Assembly (NCBI GenBank): GCA_001466705.2
Contig: LATX02000089.1
Coordinates: 992,001-1,056,000 of the forward strand
Reading direction: 5' to 3'
DNA length: 64,000 nt
Source of the DNA: Moniliophthora roreri
Taxonomy: Eukaryota > Basidiomycota > Agaricomycetes > Agaricales > Marasmiaceae
In this document: positions 34,036-45,779 of the stretch, piece after piece
Layout: each line of letters begins with the position of its first letter
Position numbering within the stretch: position 1 is the first letter of the stretch
The notes under the pieces: model-generated
What the model was told of the DNA's origin: nothing
The model's input: only the letters and a program-made list of their open reading frames with translations
Database searches by the model: none
Translations under genes and position numbers: made by a program

Positions 34036-34795
34036 CTAGGAAGTGACCCGGCGAGCCGCCTTTACTTGCGCATCGGGTATACGTATATAGCCTGGGTGGG
34101 GTACGAGGTGAACATGGGTATTAGTGTCGAAAACTGGTTGATGTGCGAAGAATGGGTGTTTTCGGTAGAGTTCCGAGGCGGACCTTTGATTTGTCTCTTT
34201 CTGTATGTGAAATAAAGGCATCTGCGGATTTTGGACTCCGTGCGAAGATGAATACAGCTTTAGAAATTCGTTGCAATTAGCTTCATCCAGCAGCTTCACC
34301 AAAGCATTTTCGGGGTAAGGGACACCACGGTCGGAAATAGCGCTACCACCTGCTGCGTTGGGAGTTGGTTGACCGACAGGATAAAGTGGGTACGGGGGTA
34401 GTCCATTCGGGTTCTCGTTTATGTTCCTCCCTAGAAACCAAATGCCTACGGAGAACTCTGGATTTTCGGGAAAGTCGTCGAGCTCTAAAGACGGTATCGT
34501 ATGTTTGGGAGCGGGAGGGAGAGGTGATCCATCACTGGGAAGGGGCGTTGAAGAGAGAGCAGGAAAGGAAGAACCTGGTCCTGATACCAAGGCATGGAGC
34601 ACGAAGATTACGGAAGTCGACGCTGCTGGCAAAGGAATGAAAGATTGGCGTCGTCGTTGAGGATGAGTTGGCGGATGTTTAGTGAAGATGTTTTCGGGAC
34701 GACATGCATATGGTAGTTGACGCGTTGACGAATGAACCAGTGACGGAATTTGGCCGTGGGAATTTCATGCGAGTGCCTTTCATCTCTTCGCAATA
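34036..34795 (-). pseudogene. Convergent gene of unit 4, truncated and frame-shifted copy
   Basis: A 198-codon frame (34,632-34,036) is rich in Pro and Ser (LPSDGSPLPPAPKHTIPSLE) and matches the last exon of the unit 3 convergent gene. Its upstream continuation, including NIRQLILNDD (about 34,650-34,680), lies in another frame, so a shift has occurred. The membrane exon seen in unit 3 is not found. Unit 2 keeps only a 70-codon tail (about 22,045-22,272, minus strand). Function is unknown. Confidence 0.4.
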
Positions 34796-34799
34796 CCAG

Positions 34800-35857
34800 C
34801 GCTACGACACAGCTGCAGTCCGCTCATTCTAGGTACCCCCGATACCAAACTACGCCCCCAATTATCCGGGCTTCTGGAGCCCAGTGGCCTCTACTTATGT
34901 CATTGCACCAGGAGCTGTTATCTGTACAGCCGGTCCTATAGAGTCCTCGCCCACCAACAACCCCGTTTTGGCCCTTTCCGTCCACTGACACTACTCCTAT
35001 ATTCTTCCTTAAGATCTTCTCGGCATAAGTATTCCACGAAACTGTCTCAATACGCGATGCTCTCAACCACGTACTGCCTCATCCCTACACCCCGACCCTC
35101 ATCACTTTGAGTCGGAGTTCGTCCTTCTCTCAGCAGTCCTTACTCGCGATCGCTCAAAGTTCGCAGCACTCAATCCTAAATACTCCGTGGTGCATCCAAA
35201 TAACCGGGGGTTAGCGAACGCCCGAAATGCTGAGGAGGTCGGTATCTCTTGAAACTTATCCTTATGAACCGTCTCTTCAGCGCTTGCAAAGAATAAGAGG
35301 TGTGCCTCCAAATCATCGTGCTTCATACTTCGATCGTATCTTACATTAACTTTTTCCATCAATTCTTAATCCATCCGACGTGTGGATGTCACATTCATTG
35401 CTTCTGAACAAGTTAATGCGAGAACTGGTATATTCGTATTTGTTCAGCACCGCTTGATACACTTACAGGTTCTTCGGTCCCAATGTCGAGTACTCAATGA
35501 CGCCAAACTACCCTAGCTTCATGCTTCATTTCGTCAATAGCTTTCGTCCCATTTTCAAGATTTGTCATCCTACTCCAAGGTTCGGTCGCTGCTGTCGCCT
35601 ACCCCAACTTGAAGTCTGCGATGCGAAAGTTTGCCAGCGATACGGGTGCAACAGCAAAAATTGATTCTCATTCCATGATACTCGCCCGCTGTCTGATTTC
35701 ATAAGACTGGAACAAATATATCGACATCAGTGCTCGTCGCGGTGGTATAATCACTATTGATTTCATCTCCACCGAGTCTGCTAGACAATTGTATCTAAAG
35801 ATACATTCGATCAAAACAAGCGGAAATGATACTCTAACATCAGGATCTACATAGAGG
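34800..35857. other. Intergenic stretch; no supported gene
   Basis: Short frames occur on both strands. A plus-strand run near 35,590-35,690 (YPNLKSAMRKFASDTGATAK) looks coding-like but has no recognised family and no consistent exon structure. Confidence 0.35.
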
Positions 35858-36686
35858 CTAAATTATAGAGAAAAACATGGTCGTAGCAGTAACAAGTAAT
35901 ACAGATAAACCGATACTAATGTAGCTGAGATGTAAATAAGGAGACGTAGCACCGGAAAAAATTGAGGAGCCTGAATCTCCGGACCCGCTTCCAGCAGTAG
36001 CAACATTGCATCCGGTGGATACTAGGGATTCGGAGAGAAAAGGTAGGTCTGATCAGAAGAGATTCCTCCATTGAAGTCTGAAGGAAACAAACTCACAAAG
36101 ACCAATCCCATCACAAACAGTACCGACATCCTCCAGAGTTGGGATAGCATCGCACGCAATCTCGAGGAAGCCAATCACAAGACGACCAATCCCAAATCTT
36201 CCAAACACATTCTTGACCTTTTTAAGCGGAGACCCTTTTGAGCAGAGTGCGTCCAGGAACTGTGAGACGGTAGATGTACCGGTGCAGGCGGCGTCGGAGA
36301 AGTTGTTGATATCTGTGATATCGGAGCAGGTATCTTCGGCTTGGAGCTGTTGGTCGCTGCATAGGTCTCCGAATGAATGTGTTCCGGAAGCTGGTTTGTC
36401 GGAGGTGGTGCAGTACATGAATCTACAAATGGGTAAGTGTTGGAACGAGTATCACAAATAATAAAATGACACACAGGTTCGCCATCGAGTCCATCATTTC
36501 GGTACAGACACACTTGGACCAGTAGATCTTGTTATACGACATTACGGATTCTGAGCAACGCTGGGATGGAGTGTTTGGGCTTGGGCCGGAGAGTGAATAG
36601 GGAAAACATGCATAATAGAATGTGCCGCCTGTTGACTGGGTGACAGATGCAAGAAAAAGGAGAACGAAAAGAGAGGTAGCAATCAT
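35858..36686 (-). CDS. Secreted cysteine-rich, probably GPI-anchored protein
   Basis: Three exons (36,686-36,475; 36,422-36,097; 36,021-35,858) with canonical introns of 52 and 75 bases give 233 residues. Residues 1-20 (MIATSLFVLLFLASVTQSTG) form a signal peptide. The mature part holds about a dozen cysteines spaced through the first two exons (for example RCSE, KCVC, YCTT, LCSD, TCSD, ACTG, LCSK). The last exon starts with a Gly/Ser-rich linker (TAGSGSGDSGSS) and ends in a hydrophobic tail (SIGLSVLLVTATTMFFSII) with no charged end, which is the layout of a GPI-anchor signal. The spacing does not clearly match the CFEM domain. A cell-surface role is inferred from architecture only. Confidence 0.7.
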
Positions 36687-36689
36687 TCT

Positions 36690-38740
36690 TGCTGGGGGCC
36701 AAACGAGATTGTATGGAACATTCTTCCCCCAAGTTCGGTATTTCTACTTGAACGGTTGGAGCGGCCATGCTTACCTAGGAACTGGGGGACAATCTCTCTA
36801 CATGTGGTAGCCTCGTTATGGTGCACAGGACTGAGTGTCAGCGCCAATTGAACAAGCTTCTGTCGAATGAAGCGCTCACCCTAGTTTGTTTGCCGGCGTT
36901 GATCTGGGATCGGACATAGAGAACGCGCCAGAGTCTTGGGAGATGGGTGGAGCGTCGAATACGATGCAGTTACCACTGGTTGGTTATACAGCTGTGCCAC
37001 CAAAAACCTGATCCACGCTTGACGTTCAGAATCGTCAGATCATGCACCCTGATCGGACATTTAGAGCGTTTAGCACGATGCAAGTGAATCGGTGGGATTG
37101 CCCGTGTACACTTGTGACTGAGTTTGTTTTGACAGGTCCAATAAAACGCGCGTTGCAGACATGAATGAGTATGTTGATTACTGCATTCGTGGAATGCCGT
37201 ACAGATGCGAGACCCGATGATTGACCTACGCGCTTACAAAGTAACATGAGCAAGCGTTTTGACCGAAGTCTTCAGACGAAAACTCGATGCTAGAAAGAGG
37301 AGAGGAGGATGATAGTGAGGATATGACCTCTGAAGTGCATGTGAGCAAGGAGGAAGCATGGAGGGGGAGGATATGGGCTAGAGTCACCGGAGGTGACTTT
37401 GGGCCCCAACGAGACTCTCCTCGCGAATCCGCGGTTGGCTGCGAGGGTGGGTGGGCACCCTACGAGAGCAGGCGACGTGTGGATTCAGCGCCCCACCAGA
37501 GCAAGTGTTTGACGAGGGCTGAAGCGTGCATGTACATACCCGAGTGATATATCAAAACGGTTGCGCGTTGAGTGCTCAGTGGTGTGGTGGGCGGGAAGAA
37601 AAGGAAAACACACTGCCAGGAACGAAGACTGGAAGACAGCTCAGGTCGGACGTTGTGCTGGCGGCGTGAATGAAATAGAACGCCGCATCACGTAAACGTC
37701 TGAAGACAGATCTGCATCAATCTCGTTCCCCGGGTACAGCAGATCAGCTATGTCCCCGTTAGGACCAGTTTGGAAGTAGTTGTAGTCAGCGCACAACTAT
37801 ACAGTTCTATATTCCCAAGGGGTGCTCAAAGACCGTGGTCGTGGAAATGGTGGCTGCGGTGGTACCATCACTGCAGCCCACTGGTAAATTGTAACTTTGT
37901 GTAACCTCAGGGGTGAACGACCCACATCGGTAAGTACCGCTTCAAGCTCTGCGAAACGACTGGACCCGGTACGATGATAGGACTGTCCCAGTCGTTCAGC
38001 ATATTGCGGTGGTAATCTTCTCAAGCGCACGCAGTTCATCTGATGACTGTTCTGTGCCAGATACCTACATGGCGTTGGCGAACTCGCACGTATAAATTTT
38101 GAATGGATGGGACGTCCCTTGAATCAGTACTTGTGAAGTATGCCAGATTGCAGAGAAAACATGATGAACCGCACTTTTTTGAGCCTGGACTTTGGCGAGC
38201 CAGACACTCGCTAATTTACCAAACCCTAGTTTTTATGCAAAAGGACTGGTTTTTCGAGTCAGAGTGCAAAGTAGCCAGGGTTGTCCGAAGTTGCTCTCTT
38301 CCTGACATAAGTTTACTCCAGGAATGGTTGAAAATGGAGATGCTTCCAAAAGGTGTGGTCACTGGGATGCGACTTTATTGACATTAGGGATACGAGAACT
38401 GCAAGAAAGATGCGAGACGCAAAAGGTAGAAAATTTACCGGTAAGGGAAAGTGAAGGAGGGAAAGGAAGAGATGGCGCCCGAAATAGAAACTGGACATTT
38501 CGAATTCGCGTTGTCAACTGTAACCATCATATTGCCATAGCAATTTGAAGCCCTCAAGGTCGTTGAGCCCCCAATTCTGAATTCTCTTTGCAGACTTTTG
38601 TAGGCGTTGGAGTGGCAGGAGCGGTGGGTGAGTGTTTTCGGAGTATTCCCGCTCCGATTGGATAAAGCCTTGTTCATTCATAGGAGCGTTTGCTAACTTT
38701 CATGGGACAGAGGCCTTATTCATTCGTGCAGAACGCGAAT
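36690..38740. other. Intergenic stretch; no supported gene
   Basis: Both strands were read; frames are short and lack recognisable domains or consistent splice sites. The 92-codon frame at 38,103-38,381 has no known similarity. Confidence 0.4.
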
Positions 38741-39175
38741 TTTCTCGGGTGACCCAACGGATTTGCTGACCTCGACTTGACTCAATCTGACGTGGAGGAT
38801 ACGGAAGGATTCAAAGTTGCAAGTACATGTAGGACACCGTTTACCTCGTCTTACGAGAAAAAAATGAACAACCCTCGCAGTCATCGACATCTATCGCACT
38901 ATCAAGCCTCTTGGACACGTCAATACAAAAAGGACGGCTCAAGAAACAAAATAGCAAGAGGAGTAGGCTGCGATTGTGATGAGGTGAACAAGTGGGGCGG
39001 AGAGGTGAATGCCATTGTACGCAGAGCTATTAGGTGACTATTTGAATTGGGCTGTACCAGTCGGGAGGCGATGTTTGGCTATCACTCGAGGGTCGCCTTT
39101 GCACAGTGGCGTAGGTGTGTTGCGAATCTTTCATCTCTTTAGCTCTATACTGATGTTCGTTTCTTACAGAACTGA
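38740..39175 (+). pseudogene. Snurportin-1 pseudogene, central exon only
   Basis: This matches exon 3 of the intact snurportin at 48,432-49,934. It has an acidic start followed by EDTEGFKVAS, TSSYEKKMNNP, then VPVGRRCLAITR and part of the next intron (GTGTTGCGAATCTTTCATC, about 39,115-39,135). The frame changes inside the exon, and the later exons with the LDVLQWKG core are missing. It is dead and is the third snurportin-related copy in the window. Confidence 0.65.
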
Positions 39176-39244
39176 ATCGTCACCTGTCCCTACAGTCTAC
39201 TTCCAGCTCTTCCCGTTCCACGACTCATCCTCACATGGACACTA

Positions 39245-40110
39245 AAGCACTCAACCCACTGCAGTCGCCTACTCTTGTCGCCTCTCTCAACTCGTTTGCA
39301 AGCTGTTTATGCGGGAAGCTAACGTAATGATGGCCTTCCATCTCCGCCACAATTTTCATACCGTTTATAGGTACTGAAGAAAGAATTGGAGTCGGAAATC
39401 TGTACTATAAGGACATCTAGGTGAGCCTCCAGATCGCAACATAGCGACCTTGGTGACTTCTCTGGAACCGCGTCTGTCAACGAGCATGACAGGCTTAGAA
39501 GTGCGTGTTACGTTTCTCAGAATCGGGTATGTTGAGGGCGCTCTGGCAGATTTTCTGTGAGTTGTAGGAAACCGAGTTGCGTCAGTCTTATTGATTTGGG
39601 CTGTAGGAACATCACTGATTATGTGGGCAAACTTGAGAATAACATGGGTAGCTATCTAAATTGCAGTATTAAAGCCTCAGCATCACGCCATGATTGAAAT
39701 GTGGACACTGCATACATTGAATTTACGAGGAACAACGCGGAGCTTTGGCTGCAATCTCGATGCGATGGGCAGGTGCTGCCCGCCTCGGTTTTTACGCGTT
39801 TTCACTTACTGTCTATCTCTGCTTATACATGTATCATTTATCTCTATATACTTTTGCCTCAGTCAACACATAAGTGACGCCGGACATTTTTCAGGAAAAA
39901 GTACTCACTTTGCAGTCGTGAGAAGCCTGTCCTCAGACACGTGGCCGTGTTGAAGGAAACGCCTCTTCCTCCTCAACCTCCATCGGTGAGTGCCTAGTTG
40001 ATAGAGGAAAATTTGGTTCTGTTAACAGGAGACCTTGGTGCGTATGCCATTCCAATTATCCTATTTCTCGACTTAACTCAGCTATAGCACCCTGATTGCT
40101 TGGGACAGCC
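39245..40110. other. Intergenic stretch before the F-box genes
   Basis: No gene was seen. The last 150 bases presumably hold the promoter and 5' leader of the first F-box gene. Confidence 0.35.
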
Positions 40111-40112
40111 GA

Positions 40113-41708
40113 ATGTCGAATTCCACATGTGTCTCGTGCAAAGGCACAGGCATCACACCACCGCTACCCACACTCCCTCCTCCAAATACAACCGTATTAG
40201 ACCTTCTCCAGACTAATGATGTCCCTTCAGCTGCTGCTGAGCGACTCATCCGCGATACTCTCACAGATATCAACGGCCGCATCGAAGTTCTTGACGACGA
40301 GATATCCCGTTTAGAGGAACGGATGCGTGTCATTCAGCAGCAAAAGGACCAACTAGTACAGCTTTCCTCTGGCCATAAGGCTATAGTACATCCCCTGCGA
40401 GGCATCCCAGAAGAGGTACTACTACACATCTTCCGATGCTGCGATTCCTACGCCAGAGATGTAATGGACTTGACAGGCACACCCATCTGTTATGATAGTT
40501 TGCAGCAAACAAGGTCGCCGTGGAATCTTGGCCAGGTATGCCGCCGCTGGCGCATGGTAGTCTTATCATGCTCCTCGCTTTGGTCGTATGTTGGAGTGAG
40601 CATGTCGTCTTGTGAGAAGCTCAGCCGCCTAGCACTGCAGTTGGAAAGATCGGGATCTCATCCGCTAACTGTGGCTTTGCAGGCAAAGAAGAACGTATTC
40701 ACCCCTGCCGAAAAACAACTCCTCGACATCCTTTGCTCTCATTCCAATCGATGGAAGACCTTGCGCATTCATTTTCACCATGGTATCATGCACAACTTCC
40801 AGGTTATATCACCCATGATCAAAGGCAGGCTTCCGGTTCTATGTCAGCTATCTTTGGTGTTGGATTTCCAGTCCCAAAATGATGCACCGGAGGACGCAGT
40901 AATAGACGCATTCGAAATCGCACCACAACTTTGTGACGTTGTTATAGCCAAATGCACAAACAGACTGGCTAGAATTTTACGTTTACCGTGGCACCAAATA
41001 ACTCGATATCGTGGCTTCACTAATCGCGGTTCCAGCTCTCATCGTGTTGTCATCGTCAATGATGATTGCCAGTTTCTGGTTCAAATGCCAAGTGTTCGAG
41101 CGATATACGAGTCACGGCCTATCAACCGAGTCGCTGCGTTCCCACAACTCCATCTTCCCTCTGTTCACACTTTCGGCATCGCTATCAGATCTCACTCGAG
41201 ATTAGAGAGCATTAATTCATTCTTTGATCACCTTTCCCTTCCAAATATGTGCGATTTTCGACTCGAGGTGCACACGGAAACCGTACCAGAATGTATCTTG
41301 GCATTCCTAGCACGCTCAGCCTCCAAGCTTCGTATATTTTGGTTCAAACCGACTTTAGATTGGCCAGACAAGGACAAGGTTCACCTGTTGAAGGGTACTC
41401 CGAGTGTGCAGTCACTCTGGCTATATTGTCCAACGGCGGAACTTTTGGGTGTGCTTGCAGATTGTGACTCGTCCGTGCTACTGTTTCCTCGGCTGCAGGA
41501 GATTGGTCTTTTCAATCTGGAGAAGGACTGGGAGGGTCTAATAACAAATCTCATCGAGAGGCGACGCAGTACCGCCAATACTCTGCGGAAGGTGTGGCTC
41601 CCGTGCGACCATCCATTTGATTCTTCACAGTTGAATGTCTGGCGCAGTGGTGGAGTGGTGGTTGATACCTCGATTATCAGCTGGTATATTGCCGTGACCA
41701 CTGTCTAG
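40113..41708 (+). CDS. F-box protein 1
   Basis: A single-exon gene of 531 residues. It starts with a short CVSCKGTG cysteine pair and a Pro-rich stretch. A predicted coiled coil follows (about 42-86, with RIEVLDDEISRLEERM). The F-box is at about 94-160 (LRGIPEEVLLHIFRCC ... VCRRWRMVVLSCSSLWSYV). The C-terminal two thirds look like degenerate leucine-rich repeats, as in the large F-box families of agarics. Such proteins link substrates to SCF ubiquitin ligases through Skp1. The target is unknown. The next gene is a tandem paralogue on the same strand. Confidence 0.88.
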   Translation: MSNSTCVSCKGTGITPPLPTLPPPNTTVLDLLQTNDVPSAAAERLIRDTLTDINGRIEVLDDEISRLEERMRVIQQQKDQLVQLSSGHKAIVHPLRGIPEEVLLHIFRCCDSYARDVMDLTGTPICYDSLQQTRSPWNLGQVCRRWRMVVLSCSSLWSYVGVSMSSCEKLSRLALQLERSGSHPLTVALQAKKNVFTPAEKQLLDILCSHSNRWKTLRIHFHHGIMHNFQVISPMIKGRLPVLCQLSLVLDFQSQNDAPEDAVIDAFEIAPQLCDVVIAKCTNRLARILRLPWHQITRYRGFTNRGSSSHRVVIVNDDCQFLVQMPSVRAIYESRPINRVAAFPQLHLPSVHTFGIAIRSHSRLESINSFFDHLSLPNMCDFRLEVHTETVPECILAFLARSASKLRIFWFKPTLDWPDKDKVHLLKGTPSVQSLWLYCPTAELLGVLADCDSSVLLFPRLQEIGLFNLEKDWEGLITNLIERRRSTANTLRKVWLPCDHPFDSSQLNVWRSGGVVVDTSIISWYIAVTTV

Positions 41709-41936
41709 AATTGGTGAATCAATTCGGCTCGACGCAACAGGTACATCTCGTTACGTACTTAGATGCAAATATCAATAATTATCCTATTTTGAAATTGTGG
41801 CAGTGTTGAGCGTAACTCTTCTCTTCAACCTCTATCAGGGAGGTGAGATCCTTGTTCTGATCTATTCTCTAGGACTTGGTGAGTGTCATAGCTTGAACGG
41901 GCACCTCACCGATCCTCAAACTCAAATCGCAGACCC

Positions 41937-43430
41937 TTGCCGAGACGACGAATGTCAAGTTCAAGTTTCGGAACAGACGTCCCGTCACAGCTGCCGTCGT
42001 TACCTCTTCCTTTGGACGTGACTCCAGAGTTACTCCAAACCAACGGTGTTGCTGATCTAATTCAGCCTGATGACGAGCTGTTAGACCCCATTTTACACCT
42101 CCCCGAGGAAGTAATACTACACATTTTCCAGTTTTGCAACACACACACCACCAGTGATATAGATTTCTTCAGTCGAGGAATTTGTTATGACACTTTACAG
42201 ACCAAAATGTCACCGTGGTATCTTGGTCAGGTGTGCCGCTGCTGGCGCACAATAGTCCTGTCATGTTCCTCGCTTTGGTCGTACGTCGGGGTTGACCTGG
42301 AGCGTTGTGAACGTTATGATGATGATCGCGGTCTCCTGGCACTGTTGACACACCAGCTGGAGAGATCCGGAGCCCATTCACTAACAGTGGCCCTGCTGGC
42401 GACCACTGGCATATGCGGATATACCCCTTCCCAAAAGCGATTTCTTGACGTTCTCTGCACTCACTCTGATCGCTGGGAAACCTTGCGCATTCATTTTCCT
42501 GACGGTATCCTGCGTAACTTGCAGGAACTGTCGCCAAGGATTAGAGGCAGGCTTCCAGCTCTGCGTCGATTGTCTATAGTATTAGACTTTGAGACACGCA
42601 GGAACCCTCCCGAGGATAAAGTGATAGATGCATTCGAAATCACACCGCAGCTTTGTGATCTCCATATTCCTTACTGCACCGGCAGATTGGCTAACATTAT
42701 ACGACTACCATGGCATCAGATCATTCGATACCGCAGCTATAACCACTTTAGTTTGGTTGATGACGATTGCCAGTTTCTGGCTAGAATGCCGAACCTTCGA
42801 GTGGTGTGCGAGTTTCGACCGTTCAACCGATCCGCTGCGTTTCCGAGGCTCCATCTCCCCTCAGTTCGGGCTCTTGGTGTCTTTATTGGGCCCAAGTCAA
42901 CACTCGAGAGTGTCAATTCCTTTTTTAATCAGCTTTCAGCTGTTGACATTCACGAATTTCGTTACGGAGAGAGGTCGGCTTGGGACACAATACCAGAATG
43001 TGTCCCAGCATTCTTGCAGCGTTCTGCCCCCAATCTCCATACATTGCGGCTTGGACCGTGGCTCAAGTGTTCAGACGATGCCAAAATCCAACTTTTAAAA
43101 GGACTTTCAACTTTGCAATCGCTCTGGTTATTCTCTCCGACAAAAGAGCTTTTGCACGTTCTTGCAAGCCACGACCCAGTCACCAAGGCTGTTCAGCTGC
43201 TTCCTCGTTTACGGGAGATTGGGCTTTTTAATATTACACCGGAGAAGGAAAACTTGGAGGGTTCGATATCGGAACTTATGGAAAACCGACGTAGTACCGA
43301 CACTCCCTTGGAAAAGATATGGCTTTCGCGCAATCATCCGTTCAATTTTTCGCAGTTGGATGCTTGGTATGTTAAAGGGTTTGTCGTTGACACCTCTGTT
43401 GATTCGTTTGACGCCTGGTCTATTATATAG
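41937..43430 (+). CDS. F-box protein 2, tandem paralogue
   Basis: A single-exon gene of 497 residues, 228 bases after F-box protein 1. It shares LLQTNGV, the F-box (about 52-118, LPEEVILHIFQFC ... VCRCWRTIVLSCSSLWSYVGV) and the C-terminal repeat pattern (WHQIIRYR, LPSVRALG). It lacks the coiled-coil segment present in the first gene. Start choice: the first ATG gives MPRRRM; the methionine five codons later is an alternative. It presumably acts as an SCF substrate receptor with a different target. The clear divergence between the pair shows an older duplication. Confidence 0.87.
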   Translation: MPRRRMSSSSFGTDVPSQLPSLPLPLDVTPELLQTNGVADLIQPDDELLDPILHLPEEVILHIFQFCNTHTTSDIDFFSRGICYDTLQTKMSPWYLGQVCRCWRTIVLSCSSLWSYVGVDLERCERYDDDRGLLALLTHQLERSGAHSLTVALLATTGICGYTPSQKRFLDVLCTHSDRWETLRIHFPDGILRNLQELSPRIRGRLPALRRLSIVLDFETRRNPPEDKVIDAFEITPQLCDLHIPYCTGRLANIIRLPWHQIIRYRSYNHFSLVDDDCQFLARMPNLRVVCEFRPFNRSAAFPRLHLPSVRALGVFIGPKSTLESVNSFFNQLSAVDIHEFRYGERSAWDTIPECVPAFLQRSAPNLHTLRLGPWLKCSDDAKIQLLKGLSTLQSLWLFSPTKELLHVLASHDPVTKAVQLLPRLREIGLFNITPEKENLEGSISELMENRRSTDTPLEKIWLSRNHPFNFSQLDAWYVKGFVVDTSVDSFDAWSII

Positions 43431-43837
43431 AACGGGTGGTTGGGGAACTACAATATACGGTCTTTTATAAATGTATGTACCGAGATCGAAAGATGTTTCA
43501 TGACGTGCCCTAAAGCTAGTAAATACTCAGCCGCGCCTGCGACCAGCCTTGATGATACGCAGAGCAGGCATAAGCACCATGTTGTAGCACTTCGCACTTA
43601 TATAAGGAAACCTCATTCGAATTCTTCGCCACTCCGGAGAAGTAGAAAGTCCACATGAATAACAAAAAACATTGCCTTGGGGTTTTACATACGAAACATT
43701 CCAAGCACCTGAATACTGCCTAGATTTATAATTGAGAGCGGTAGCTAATGAGTTTTATGTCGTTGATGTACATCTAAGAAAAAATAATGGTAAGCAGGCG
43801 CTCTGACTGAGAGTAGAATATAAGATACCAGAAGGAA

Positions 43838-44880
43838 TCACGGAGAACCCTCTTGGCTTCCATAATGGTTATGGGTGTGTGTACCACCAAGCACACAACT
43901 ATTATAAGTATTATAATAAACTATGGGTTGGGCTTCTTGAAAACGAGGTGAAACCACAGAAAACGGCGGTTCGGCGGGACGAACGAAAGGATTTCTAGAA
44001 GGTCCTGTGCTGCCGACATTATCCTTACGGGTCATCGCTGGTGGTGGGAAAGATTGGCTGGTCGAGTCCTGAGGTGTGAGGGACCATGGTGTAGAGGATA
44101 GAGTGAACATCGGCGATGGAGAGCGTGGACAATTAGGTGCAGATTTCGTTCGCTGTTGTAGCACCGGCAGTTGCTCCAGACGATCCATCACTTTCTCCAG
44201 ACGATCTATCACTTTCTCCAAACGATCCATCTATTTATCATCCTGATGAGCGAATACTCGCCAAAGTGAAAGGAAAGCGTACTGAAAGACCGCTCTTGAT
44301 GAGTTGGAGTTCCCGTCTATGAACCTGGATCATCACGGTGAATTGATTTTCATCGGCCTTGCTCTTCGTGAGTTCAAGGATCCTATCCATAATCCTTTTG
44401 AAGATCAAAGTCAACACTCAGAAAAAATATCCCTTAATCATGCACCTTCTCAGAGATCTTCGCTCTTCTGTCACTGAGTTACTTTCCCCCTTGATAGCGG
44501 CTGCCACACAGAAGACTTCACAGGCGAGGAGAGTGAGAGCGCCTTGGCTGCCCTTCGTATTCTGAGGAGCTCGTTAACGAATATTTTGGAGAGGCAAGCG
44601 GACGCAACGTACCTCGGCCGGTGCTGTCAAGATTTCCAAGAGCCATGCTTTAGCACGCACATGGCTAGCACTGTCACTCCGATAAACCGAATTGGCTTTT
44701 GGTGTCCTTGGTTCTGCCGCGTCGCTCGGGCTGGGTGGTAAATTGGACATTGAGGAAGATCTCCAGTCTCAGAGGATACGAGGTTCCAGGAATTGACATT
44801 GCGGCATACAGGTTTTTAGCTAAGACTTCGGCGTCTAAAGCGTTAGATCCAAGCGCTTTTCGAAAGTCACAGTGACACGT
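43838..44880 (-). pseudogene. Decayed gene with MLKL-like helical start and RNPF-containing tail
   Basis: Fragments on the minus strand parallel the neighbour at 46,411-48,055. They are SIPGTSYPLRLEIFLNVQ (about 44,755-44,810), then IMDRILELTKSK and a helical run (about 44,290-44,375). The tail frame (44,230-43,838) has a threefold DRLEKV(I/M) heptad-like repeat, SRNPFVRPAEPPF and an Asn/Tyr-rich end (YYNTYNSC ... THNHYGSQ). Stops separate the pieces and no complete splice model was found. It is probably a dead paralogue. The tail frame alone could still be expressed. Confidence 0.4.
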
Positions 44881-45334
44881 AATAATCATGTGATAATAGC
44901 ACGTGCCTGAGGCCTGATGATTGATCGCGTTGATGCTGCTGAGTGCAGTGACGCTCACCACTCAATGCACCGGAAACACGCAGTAAGCGAGGGACAGTGC
45001 ACTGTTTTTATTGTCATCCGCTTCCAAGTTACTCGTGGTGGCTTCAGACAAGTCGAATACTTCATCCGCGAGGCGATCCCTTCACCAGTATTTAGCTGAG
45101 GACGTCAATGAAGATTAGTTCTCACGCGGGTGTCTTTGGCCCATCGTCGGCTCCGCCGCTACTCCTCTTCCCCTGTTCTCGTCAACCACTCCTCAGCGTC
45201 GACCTCGTCAAAGTCAAACCTGAGGAAAAGTCTATCTGATTCTTTGCCTACCATTCTACCGTTTCGGAGCAATCTAGAGTTAACAAGGATGGAATCGATT
45301 GACTTCGCGCGAAATACCCTGATTATAAACACCA

Positions 45335-45775
45335 TTATGTCGTTTTCACCGATAATACTGATGTCCAGATCTCCATACCCAAAACCCATTGTATATGGGA
45401 ATTAAGATGGCGAGGACCACATTCCTCCAAGGCCGAGTAAAGCTGAAATAGGGCTGCTTGATGCTCATCCGCAAGGACCGGGCGTGATTCCTCGAGCGCT
45501 TGCACAGCTTGGACAATGTCGCCACAGGCTGTCTGAAGTGAACTTTCTAGAGGATCGTCGGGTATCCACCGAGCAGTTATTTCCTGAGGTCAGTTAACGT
45601 TCATTTAGTGTTAGTTATCCATCATGCTGACAACCATAATGGGTGTGAATAGTTTGGAAATTCTCGTGTTCAAAGACCGCAGCATATCTAAGGCCAAATT
45701 ACGGGTGGTAGTGGACAGGTTATCATAGATGAACCCTTTTGGTGAAATACTTTCTGAAAACTTTTCTTGATCCAT
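45335..45775 (-). CDS. Unidentified small helical protein
   Basis: A start at 45,775 (MDQEKFSESISPKGF) is followed by about 48 codons and a GTTGTC...CCTCAG intron with a good branch-like TTAACTGAC. A second exon (EITARWIPDDPLESS, then QALEESRPVLADEHQ and ALFQLYSALEECG) ends at 45,335. An alternative donor in the last codons would move the stop to 45,248. No family was recognised. Its position between two decayed MLKL-like genes hints that it may be a related fragment, but that is a guess. Upstream exons are possible because the frame is open for a few codons before the methionine. Confidence 0.35.
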
Positions 45776-45779
45776 AAAT

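Larger units (their letters stand above)
29740..34560 (+). repeat. Decarboxylase repeat unit 4
   Basis: This is the longest unit. 29,740-31,130 matches unit 1 from 5070, and 32,100-33,800 matches all units. The 3' part 34,030-34,560 matches unit 3. A segment at about 31,140-31,640 has no counterpart in unit 1 and appears to be an insertion. Confidence 0.75.
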
